Assembly (NCBI GenBank): GCA_022702705.1
Contig: CM040421.1
Location: 72,596,121 to 72,660,120 of the forward strand
DNA length: 64,000 nt
Reading direction: 5' to 3'
Source of the DNA: Papilionanthe hookeriana x Papilionanthe teres
Taxonomy: Eukaryota > Streptophyta > Magnoliopsida > Asparagales > Orchidaceae
Shown piece by piece: positions 23,797 through 34,800 of the stretch. The translations under genes and the position numbers were made by a program. The notes beneath the pieces are model-generated. The model made no database searches and was not told the DNA's origin. It worked only from the letters and a program-made list of their open reading frames with translations. The stretch's first letter is position 1, and each line of letters opens with the position of its first letter.

Positions 23797-24111
23797 TTTC
23801 TACAGGGTAGATTTCGAACGTCAGTCCCGAATTATGCTTCCTTTTGTCTCAAAAATTAGGACGAAAAAGAAAGAGTCCGAACACATTTTCGCTTATCTTA
23901 GTGTATTTATGATTTAAAAGAGTTTGTTTAAAGGGTTGTTTATTAGAAGATTTGTCTGTTAAGAACAAAATGATTAAAGGTATAGAAAAGGTAAAGGACC
24001 TGATTAAGAATTGGAAAGGAAGAGAAAGTCTCGCAAAACGTCTCAACCTGAAGGACCGCTCCTAAGCTAACACCTATCGGGGGTCCACCCTACCTCAGAA
24101 AAGAGGTAAAA
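23797..24111 (-). other. Leader of X, gag-proximal part
   Basis: Non-coding region between solo LTR A and the pre-gag ORF. After removal of A and one GGATT it continues into 31519-31709, giving a leader of about 0.5 kb. Confidence 0.65.
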
Positions 24112-24116
24112 GGATT
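24112..24116. repeat. Target-site duplication GGATT, left copy (solo LTR A)
   Basis: GGATT directly before the TG of A; the second copy is at 31514-31518, directly after the terminal CA. Confidence 0.88.
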
Positions 24117-24649
24117 TGTTGACCTCATTTTTAATGAGGTCTTGTCTTCTTCTCTTTAGTACTTAGGATCTAGCCTTAGGATTTTCCTTTGACTATCCTA
24201 GAGGATTAGAATTGGGACCCACCACTTAGAAATTCAAACCACTTCTTAACTCCCTGCAAACTCCACAAACTTGATTGTAGACCCCTAATCACCTAGAGGG
24301 TTGAAATCAAATGTGGAAGTTTAAAGGATGAGTTCCTATAGGACTCTTTGGCCTTAGGACCGCTACCGGGTGGCCTGGTCGCAGTGAGGGCTGACTTACA
24401 CATACACTACATTTATACACTACACTTTCACACACCTCCAAAAACCACACCCATACCCAACTTGATCTCTCGACTCATAAAGGTGATTCACATGGATGGT
24501 CCTTAACCCCCTAAGCCCTTGGCTAAGAGGGTTAGGAACAACATAGTGGATGCCTCAAATGAGTCCCTTCATGGCTCATGTGGGCTTGATATGGCTTCAT
24601 GGCTCAACCAAAATGATTTCATTCCACTTACATTCACCTAATCTTTAAT

Positions 24650-25850
24650 TTTGCAAATTTTCAATTTTTGACCCCCGGGACCCTACACCCGCTTAGCCTA
24701 CCCAAAACCTGAAACCACCCAAAATTTGCAAAATCACCTAAATTACCCAAAATTCCTCAAAATCAATCCCAAACATTCCCACATTACTCAAATTGATCAT
24801 CATACCCAAAATACCAAAAATTCCAAAAATACCTCCCAATACCCTCCAAATACCCAAAATACCCCTCTTAGCCAAAAAAATCCAAAAATTCAGAAAATTC
24901 CCAGAAAATTCCAAAAAATCCCAAATATTCCCAATTTCATTTTGTTCAACTACACCATGGGCCAATTTTGTCAATTTACCCCACTTTTATCAAAATCCCC
25001 AATTTGACCCATTTTTAACCCTAAGTGAACCCAATGTCAAACCAAACCTACCCAATTGACCCAAATTCTGGTCCAATTCAATTCTAAACTTCAATTCAAC
25101 ATTCCCAACACCAATCTGGGCCAAATCCAAGTCCAATTTGATTGACATTTGGATCCAATTTCACTTTTGGCCTTAAAGCCCAATTTGGACCCATGACCCA
25201 AACCTAACCCAAACTAACCCAATTCAAATCCAATTAACCCCAAATCTTTTCTAAACCTTCCTTAACATTCCCACAAGCAAAACACTAACATGATTTGCCC
25301 AAAATTTAGACCTAAACCCCACTCAAATTCAACCCAAAGCTAAAAGGCCCAATTTTGACCTAAACCCAAACCTAACCCAAATAAGCCCAAACCCCAAAAT
25401 CAAAACCCAACCAAAGCCAAAACCTCTTTGAAACACTCCCATAAAAATTTCCCAACATTTATTTTACATCAATTTTAACCCTAGCCCAACATTGGCCCAA
25501 GTTAGCCCAATTTGACCTATATTGGCCCATTTACCAAGGAAGCCCAAATTCAACCCAATTCAAACCCAAATCACTCCCAACTTGCTTCAAATCACTCATG
25601 ACACATCCATGAACTGAACCCAACATTTGTTTGGCCCAATCCTTCACAAAATTCCCATCCATAAATTTATTTTCAAACCAAAAGCCCACTTTCTTAAACC
25701 TTCCTAAAAGCCCGAAACTTCATGTTAAAGCCCATATGACAAATTCTTCTCATCATACCCTTAATTAAAATCATCCCTAAGTTCAAATCAATCATCAAAT
25801 GGTTCCATATCAAGCCATGTGCCAAATCCCATCAAATCACTCCTAAATTA
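24650..25850 (+). repeat. Strand-asymmetric CCCAA/CCAAAA-rich tract in LTR A
   Basis: About 1.2 kb rich in short units such as ACCCAA, CCCAAAT and CCAAAAT, with few G on this strand. The counterpart in the LTR at 31733-39098 is G/T-rich at about 37300-38560, so the bias belongs to the LTR family. Confidence 0.75.
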
Positions 25851-26475
25851 CCAAAATTCCTGAAAACCTCTTTCATGAAAGTTGACTTAGCTTTTTCCAA
25901 GCCAAAGGTGAGCCATGAAGTCATGCATGAGCCACATGTGAGCCATGAAAGCCTTGGACACTTCACCATACCCAAAATGGCAAGAAGAGGGGACCCTTTA
26001 ATGATTCTCTTAAGAGTGATTAACCACTCCCATGTTTCCCCTAAGTCTTGCTTAAGCTTAATTGTACTTGGATTGTGACTTGACCCCACTAATCAAGCTG
26101 ATCCAAGTGACTTTCCCTTCAGCCCAAATTAGCCTTGGAGGGTGAACCTAACCCAAAACCAAGGGTTGACCCATTTAGACCCCAAAATTAGCCCTTTCCC
26201 ATTCCACTTTGATTCAAACCCTTTACACATGTCCATGGCCAATTGACTGCACAAACCCAGCTACGACCCACTTGGACTCGAGGGTGACCCATGCTGCCGG
26301 CCAGCCGCACGGGTCGCCGGAAAACACCATGGCCGAGACCTTGGGAGGAGCCAAACTTTGGAATTCCACCTTGTTGAGTTGCCCCATGCCCAATGGCCAC
26401 CATGGCTGTTCTTCCCTTGACCTAAGCAGCTGATCCCAAGCCCTAACTCCCCCTGGGAGGCCCTCCACCCTCTCT

Positions 26476-26483
26476 TATTTAAA
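26476..26483 (+). promoter_or_regulatory. Putative TATA box of LTR A
   Basis: TATTTAAA in CTCTTATTTAAACATC. The 5' LTR of X has the same word on the minus strand at 36724-36731 in a conserved context. If right, about 5 kb of the LTR lies downstream of the promoter. Confidence 0.45.
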
Positions 26484-29149
26484 CATCACCTCCTCTTGGC
26501 CATGAGAAGTGCTGAACCAACCTTAAGGAAACTCTGCCAAAATCATTCCGGACCACTCTCTACACATAGAGCATTTGATTCCGTGGATTCCGATCCCAAT
26601 TCCCTCCAGTCGAGCTCGATTTTGAGTTCGAATTTCGACACAAAACCGGGACACTTCTTCACGGTGGACCGATCCCCAAATTGATTGATCCTACACCTTC
26701 ACCGGACCAAGGGAAGAAGTCCACCGAGCAAAAGCCCCCTCTCCGGGCCACCCATCTGTTCCGGACTCCAAGCTTTGTGATCGAGCTTGGTCGAAATCAT
26801 ACCTAGGCAATTCACCAGACCAGGAGACTTCATCTGGAGCTTGCTGGGATCCAATCGAAGGTGACACAACCCTCAGATTGAAGCCACACTTCTCTGAGCA
26901 AAGATATGAGCTAACTCTTTATTCCGAGCTTCTGGAGATTCTTCATTTCAAATGACTTAATTTCAATGCATGATCACCGTATAGATGCATTCGTCTCTTC
27001 AAGAAGAATCCATAGAGCATAAGAACACGAAAATCCGTTGAGAAATGAGTGAGTTCTTAGGGTTTTAGTGTGGACGGCTCTGGGGTGAGGGCGCTTGGGG
27101 ACGATGAACGGATGTCGTTCATTCCATACACGCGCGGACGGACGGCTTGGATCGCGCCGGATGAGGAGACGGAACGATACAGCGGGCCCCTGGAGCGCTG
27201 AGTCTGATGGCGGCGTCGAATCAGAAAGCGCCACACGGCGCTTCGGAGATGCTAAGGTTGACGCGGCGCCGATTCGGATAAATAGAAAAATAGGGATTTT
27301 CTTATTTATTTAATTCCCTAAACTTCAAAAATGCATAACTTTGTGTAGAAAAATCAGAAAAATAAAATAAAAATACCCCCTTACTCAGTGAATAGAGGAG
27401 AATAATGTGGAAAAAAAATCATTTAATTTCATTAAGTATTTTATTTTTAATGATTTATTTACCCTCTGCATTGTTTTAATTATCCATGCATATAGGAAAT
27501 TCACCATGGCATGAGACCATAGGGCTTTTGAAGCCTCTGAATTTGGGAACATTCCCTGAATTTTCCAAAGTCAGAGGCCATCCTATGAGAAGTTATTGAT
27601 TTTTCAAATTCATGTTACTTGTTTTGAGTATTTTAAATCCAATAAGTAGCATGTTGTGAAATAAATTCTAGGAAAATTTGGTGATGTTTCTTATGACCAG
27701 AGGACCCTAGGAAAAATAGGTTTTGAATCAATTCACTTGGAATAACCCTAATTGGCTTAAACACCCAAAATAGGTCCTTAATTAATTAGAGCTAATCATA
27801 CACCAAATTGACTTGAAATTAATTCTCCACTGACCTTTAGGATCAGAGGAACCCACCATAAAAATTTGAAGTCAATTGGACTTGGTTAGCCCTACTAAAT
27901 GGGTTGATTAAGCCATTTAGCCAAAATAAAACTTAAAAAATTCATAACTTTCAAAATACTTTTCAAAAATTAACTAAATTGGTTTTGGAGCCTCTCTGAT
28001 ATAAAGGGAATTTATGAAAATTAAAATTGTAATTTTCTAAAAAAGTTGATTTTTTGCATTATTTTAATATTTTTAATAATTAAAAAATAATAAAAATCAC
28101 AAAAATAATGAAATTCACCAAAATGTCACATTTGAATTTTAATCACTTAGGAACAAACCCCATATTTTTCTTAGGTCTCTATGATGAGTTATTAAATTTT
28201 AAACCCCTAGGGTGATTTTAAAATTAAAAAAAATGTATTTTCTAGCATTTCCACTAAAACAATTATAATAAATCAAAGAAAAATCAGAAAATTATAAAAA
28301 TTGGTTCTCTGATTTCCTTGATATTAGAGAGATTTTCGAAAAATATAAAATTCATTTTTCAACCTTTATTTTATTTTTAAATTAATTAATACTCCAAAAC
28401 TCAAAATAATTATAATAAAAAGAATATAATTCAAAAAATCACCAAAATTGGTCCAAGTGGTCCTCTGGTCATTAGGAATGTCCCATAATTTTCTTAAGGA
28501 TAGAAACTTTCCCCTTGGTCATATTATTAAATTTTCCTTGGAAATCCCTATTTTCCACCAAAAATAATTACATAAATAAATTAAATACAGAAAAAAATCA
28601 CATTTTCTCCTCTAATGTCTTTATTGACATATGAGTGAAGTCACATAAAAATTTCAAATTCATTTAAGCTCAATTTAGTGAGTTATGAAATTATTAAGCT
28701 TGAAGGGCAAAATGGTAATTAAAATTTTAACCCCTAATTAAAACTTTAGGCTTAATAAAATGAAAAAGTAAAATATTTGATCTTAATCTGATTTGGATGA
28801 TTGAAATTTAAATAATTAAAGGGTAGAAACCAAATAAACAATTTAAAAATAATTAAAATAAACCTTAATAAAATAATTAATTAAATTTGGAAGAATAATA
28901 AATTTGGAATTATTAAAATAGGGATGTCATTAGGAAGAGATTTATTCTTTAATTTAAGAATCCCTAAATTAATCATCTTAATAATATTTAATTCCTAATT
29001 AAAATGATAATCAAATTTAAAATTTAAAATGCTAAAAGACTTAATCATTAAATTAAATTAAAGTTAAATTATCTAAATTAAATCCTTTTAAATTTTCAAT
29101 TAAATTAATACTTTAACAATTAAAATTAAATCATCTTTAAAACATAAAA

Positions 29150-29420
29150 AATAAATTATTAAATTAAAATTTAAAAAAAAAATAAATTAAAATTTAAATT
29201 AAAAAATTTAATAAAATTAAATTAAAACATATTAAATTAAATCAAATTAAATTAAAATCAAATTAAATTAAATTAAATTAAATCATATCAAATTAAATTG
29301 AATTAAATTAAATTAAATAATAGAATCAAGTTAAAATTAAAATCAAATTAAATTAAATTAAAATTAAAACTAAACCAAATTAAATTAAATTAAAGTTAAA
29401 TTGAATTAAAAATAACATCA
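29150..29420. repeat. AAATT/TTAAA low-complexity stretch of LTR A
   Basis: Runs of AAATTAAATT-like units. Equivalent stretches are at about 33940-34090 and 39781-39900 in the other two copies of this LTR, with different lengths. Confidence 0.8.
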
Positions 29421-31518
29421 TCTAAGACATAAAGAAATTCAAAAATAAAACAACTTGAACACTATTCCGAACTTAAGCCGATTAATTGAAATTAAGTTAA
29501 ATCATAAATCATTTGAACATCCATTTGCCCTCGAAAGCTCTTGTTGTCATAACTCTAAATGGAGTATTAAGTGAAGTGTTACTTCATTCATAAGATATTC
29601 GAATGTCCTAGATTCAGCTGAGCAAGATAATAAACTTGAACTCCGGACGATTAATTCATTTGTATAATTAAATTCTCTTGGACTTAAAATAATCCTAGAA
29701 ATATTGAAAAGATGTTTAAGACTCGTCTTAAGCACTTCCTCGATATGATAGGATATTTATAAGAACAATTGAACTTAATTGTTCTTCGATGAAGAAAATC
29801 ATCCTCAAACCAAAATACAAGAACCTAGACGTCATAGGAGATGACTAGCTATATGATTAGGAACTTGGTAGAAAACCATAACCCCTCCCTTAGCTTTAGT
29901 TTTGGAATCTGCTTTAAATGCTTAAATATTCTAATTGTGTTTTAAGTGCAGCTTGGGATGACGGGAAGACCCTCCAGGTACGCTTTTATTTTATTGTAAT
30001 TTACCTTATTGCAATTTATTTAATCGCATCGCACTTAGTTTTTCTTGCATGATAAACAAGCTGTTGCATGAAAACCCACACCTTTAGGATAGCCCACAAA
30101 AGCTGCAGAGATAAAATTCACCGCCACAACATTTCAAAATATAAAACAACTCGAAATTTAATCACAAACAAAACAATAAAACTACGACTACAACTAAATT
30201 AAAACGTCTTGTTGGATGATCCGGAATACCTCGGATGATGTAACCTACGTGTTGCTTAACGGGATTTCCACGGTCTAAATGAAAGTGTGGAACTCATTCG
30301 AGTTGAGTTTAGCAAATTCATACGGACTAAGTGAATCCGATAAAAATAACGATGCGGAAGGATGGAGCCGTAGGATCTTAGCCGGTGTTGTTATAATCAA
30401 CTTTAAGATTTGTTTAATTAAAATATTAAAAAAAACACCTGGATTTTAAGATTTTCTCTAAACCAAAACACTTCTCTCATCTCCTGATTTATGATTTCTA
30501 AAACTAAACCTCTGCAACAACAAGGAGCTTGGAGCACGGTGGGCAGCACGGCCATCTTCGTCAGCAAAACAACTCTACATCAGCTAAACATTCATAGAAT
30601 TAAATAACCAAGCCATAGGACTTCGAGGTAGTTTGCCTGGTGCAACATAAATCCTCAACTCTTCGTTAGGCATTTGCATGATCATATCATGTAAATTAAG
30701 CCACTAACCGGTCTTAGGACTCCGAGGTAGTCGTCCGATACGACATAAACCCTCACATCATCGAGGCTATTTGTATGATTTTGTCATACGAATATAAGTC
30801 CTAACTAATTAAAATTGGCGAGATCAAAACATTAAATAAACATTAGGGTCTTCCTAAATTCGAAGCGAAACAACGGGATAGTCGGGAAATTACCGAAGTT
30901 CGCTTCGAATACGTGATTTCTCCTACCTTTCTTCCTTCGAATTCCCAAAATAAAATGTTCCAAATTTGATCCATTCACTATTGAAATTCCAAAATTCAAT
31001 CCCTTGAAAACTTAAACTTTGAAATTCTTGAAAGCAGAACTACTGATTATTATCGAGAGTTTTCTTAGGTGATTCCCGTCACTTAAGATGTAATTAACTA
31101 TAGGGGCTTGCCCTTATAGGGAATTTTAAGGTCCCAGGTAATATGAACCCTGCTTAATTCATTTATATTAAGTAGGGGAACTTGTCGGCTTATAAAATTG
31201 GTTCGCAGACCAAACGGATGTCACAAATCTCCTAGTTTATTTAATCGAGCCCCATCATCAAGTAGTGTGTCTATTCTTCGGGATAGACACATGGTTTGTG
31301 GTGCGGTGCTCGTTTATATAAACTATTTGGGATGTGAGATCGGTTTGATTTCATATCTTAAAACTTTTAAACTTAAAATTACTTTCAAAATCAAATGTTA
31401 TCTTTTAAACTATATATTTAAATTAAATTTAAAATATAAAAAATTCGCCGACAATTTCTGTAGGCGACTCCCTTTTCAAAAATACAACACTCAAACCTAA
31501 AAATATGCCGACAGGATT

Positions 31519-31709
31519 TTAGAACCTCTCTGTTTAGGGATTTCTAAACAGTGACTCCTAAATCCGAGAGAAGTTGACTATACCCGTTCAAGATAGAAAT
31601 GAACGTAGTATGCCAACAGAAGAATGATAGTTTTGGTCCACTAGGGATATGGACTCACTATCGATTTATGAAAGCAAAACCATCTAAACAAAATGGAGAG
31701 AGGAACTAG
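31519..31709 (-). other. Leader of X, PBS-proximal part, with hairpin
   Basis: Non-coding sequence after the primer site of X. At 31530-31551 there is a perfect 8-bp stem, CTGTTTAG / CTAAACAG, with a 6-base loop; such hairpins near the primer site are often involved in RNA packaging or dimer formation, which is only a guess here. Confidence 0.6.
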
Positions 31710-31727
31710 TCCCCAGTGGAGTCGCCA
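31710..31727 (-). promoter_or_regulatory. Primer-binding site of X
   Basis: Minus strand TGGCGACTCCACTGGGGA, five bases after the LTR end GTACA. It begins with TGG, complementary to a tRNA CCA end, and is of the kind found in Tat/Ogre elements. I do not assign the tRNA with certainty. Confidence 0.8.
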
Positions 31728-31732
31728 GAAAT

Positions 31733-31821
31733 TGTACAGCTTAATTTTAGGTTGAGTGTTGTATTTTAAAAAGGGGTCGCCTATAGAAATCGTCAGCGAA
31801 TTTTAGATTTTAAATTTAATT

Positions 31822-31861
<40 letters not shown>

Positions 31862-34800
31862 AGAAAGTAGCATTTTATTTTGAAAATAATTTTAAGTTTG
31901 AAAATTTAAGATATGAAATCAAACCGATCTCACATCCCAAATAGCTCATATAAACGAGCACCACACCACAAACCGTGTATCTATCTCGAAGGATAAACAC
32001 ATCGCTGACGATGGGGCTCGATTAAATAAACTAGAAGATTTGTGACATACTGCTTGTCTGCAAACAAATTTTATAAGCCAACAAGTTCCCCGCTAATATA
32101 AAGAAATTAAGCGAGTTTATATTACACGGGTTCTTAAAGTTCCCTATAAGGGCAAGCCCCTATAGTTAATTACACTTAAATGACAGTAATCATTTAAGAA
32201 AACTCTTGATAATGATCAGTGATTTTGCTCTCAAGAATTTCAAAGTTTAAGGTTTCGAAGGATTGGATTTTGGAAATTTCAATAGGGAATAGATCAAATT
32301 TGGAACAGTTAATTTTAAGAGTCCAAAGGAAGAAAAGTAGGAGAAGCTGAGGATCCCAGAAGAATCTTGACAACTTCCCAAACTATACTATTGTTTGGTT
32401 TCAATTTATGAATTTTATTTAATGATTCAATCTTGCCAATTTTAGTTAAGTAGGACTTATATTCGTATGATATGATCATACAAATAGCCTCGAAGATGTG
32501 AGGGTTTATGTCGTACCCAACGACTACCTCAGAATCCTAAGGCCGGTTAAGGCTTAACTTGCATAACATGATTATGCAAATGCCTAACCAAAAGTTAAGG
32601 ATTTATGTTGCATTAAGAAAACTACCTCGAAGTCCTATGGCTTTGTTATTTAATTCTAAGAAAAGTTTTGTTGAAGTACAAGACGATGACCGTGCTGCCC
32701 ACCGTGCTCCTAGCTCCTTGTTGTTGCAGAGGTTTAGTTTTGGAAAGTGAAAATCAGGGGATGAGAAAAAGTGTTTTGGTTTAGAAATCATAAAGTCCAA
32801 ATATTTTTAATATTTTAATTAAAACAAATCTTAAAGTTGTTTAAACGAGCCGATTAAGATCCCGCGGTTCCGTCATCCGGCAACATCGTTATTTTCATCA
32901 AATTCACTTAGTCAGATGAATTTGCTAAACTCAACTGAATGAGTTCCACACTTTCATTTAGACCGTAGGAAATCTCGTTAGCAACACGTGGGTTACATCA
33001 TCCGAGGTATTCCCGATCATTCAACGAGACGTTTTAATTTAGTTACAATTGTAGTTTTGTTGTTTTGTTTGTGATTAAATTTTGAGTTGTTTTATATTTT
33101 GGAATGTTGTGGCGGTGAATTTTATCTTGTGGTGACTTTTAATTTAGTTTTGGTTTCTGTTTTGTGACTATCCTAAAGGTTTTAGTTTTCATGCAATAAT
33201 CTTGTTTAACATGCAAGAAGGGTAAAGCGCAGTGCATGTAAGTAAACTGCAATAAAGTAAATTGCAATAAAATAAAAGCGTACCTGGAGGATCTTCTCGT
33301 CATTCCAAACTACACTTTAAAATACATATTAAAGCATTTAAATATTTCAACAAATACCTAGATAAAGACTAAAGGAAGTGTTTTGGTTGTCTACCGAATC
33401 CTAATCCTATAGCTAGTCATTTCCTATGACGTCTAGGTTCTTGATTTTGGTTAAGGATGATTTTCTTCATCAAAGAACAATTAAATTCAATTGTTCTTTT
33501 AAACATCTCATCATATTGAGAAAGTGATTTGGACGAGTCCTAAACATCTTTTCAATATTTCCGAGATTATTTTGAGTCCAAGTAAATTTAGTTGCACAGG
33601 TGAATTAATCATCCAGAAGTTTAGTTAAGCTTTGTCTCTTGCTCAGTGAACTTCGACAATTGATTACCTGATGAACGAAGTGACATCTCACTTAATACTC
33701 TGTTTAAGAGTTATAATAATTAAAACCTTTAGGGGCAAGTTGGTTTGTTGAGGATTTTAATCATTCTTAATTTGAAGTTTGAGTTAAAAGTTTAAAGTGA
33801 TTTGGTTTAATTATGAGATTTTAATTAATAATTTTAAGTTTGGAATAGTGTTCAAATTATTTTTGGTTTAAATCTTTATACTTTAAGTGATCTTTATATC
33901 TTAAATTTGTTTTACTTTTATTATTGAATGATGTTAATTTAATATAATTTAAATTTGATTTAATTGAATTTAACTTAATTTTATTTAATTTAAATATTTT
34001 TAATTTAACTTAATTGTTAAAATGTTAATTTAATTTAATTTAATTTTTACTTAATTTAATTTAATTTAATTTAAACTTAATTTAATTGTTAAACCATTTA
34101 ATATTTTGAGCTTTCCTTTAATTTAAGGGTTATTATTATTTTTTTTAATTTTTTAATTTTAATTTACTTAGTTTGGATTATAATTTTAATCTTAATTAAG
34201 AGTTAAATATTATTGAAATAATTTATTTAGGGATTTGTTTATTAAAGAATTAATATCCTCTCAAGTTATATCCCTATTTTTAATAATTCAAATTTTCATT
34301 AATCTTCCAAAATTTAAATTTGTTTAAATAATTAAAGTTTCATTTTGGTTTATTAAAAGTGATTAATGGGTTTCTACCCTCTTAATTTCCCAAAGTTTCA
34401 ATCATCCAAGAAAGATAAAATCAAATATTTTACCCTCCATTTTAATTAAACCTAAAATTTTAATAAAGGGGGTTAAATCCTTTAATTACCTTTATGCCCT
34501 TTTAGGCTTATTAATTTCATAACTCACTAAATTGAGTTCAAATGAACTTAAAATTTTTATGTCACTTCACTCATATGTCAATTAAGACATTAGAGAGGAA
34601 AATGTGATTTTTATGAATTTAATTTATTTATATAATTATTTTTAGTGAAACATTGGGGATTTCAAGGAAAATTAAACAACATGACCAAGGAAAGTTTTCT
34701 ACTCTTAAGAAAATTATGGGATGTTTCTAATGACTAGAAGACCACTTGGACCAATTTTGGTGATTTTTTAAATTATATTTTATTTATTATAATTATTTTG

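Larger units (their letters stand above)
24117..31513 (+). mobile_element. Solo LTR A, X-family Tat LTR of 7.4 kb
   Basis: 7397 bp from TGTTGACCTC to GCCGACA, flanked by GGATT on both sides, with no internal region: a solo LTR left by LTR-LTR recombination. It aligns end to end with the 5' LTR of X at 31733-39098, but in the opposite direction and clearly more diverged than 39781-42093 is. Inside: a terminal hairpin (24121-24141), a C/A-rich G-poor tract (24650-25850), a TATA-like TATTTAAA at 26476-26483, and a TTAAA-type low-complexity stretch (29150-29420). Open frames inside it are short and do not look coding. Confidence 0.88.

Noticed and set aside
24650..25850. CCCAA-rich tract as an interstitial telomere
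   Set aside because: The units are irregular and none keeps the plant telomere word CCCTAAA in tandem; the tract is part of an LTR and recurs in the other copy.
26188..26684. Overlapping open frames in the GC-richer part of LTR A
   Set aside because: Not conserved as frames in the second LTR copy and no protein motif.
29150..29420. AAATT-rich stretch as a separate satellite or MITE
   Set aside because: It occurs at the same place in all three copies of the LTR family, so it is part of the LTR.
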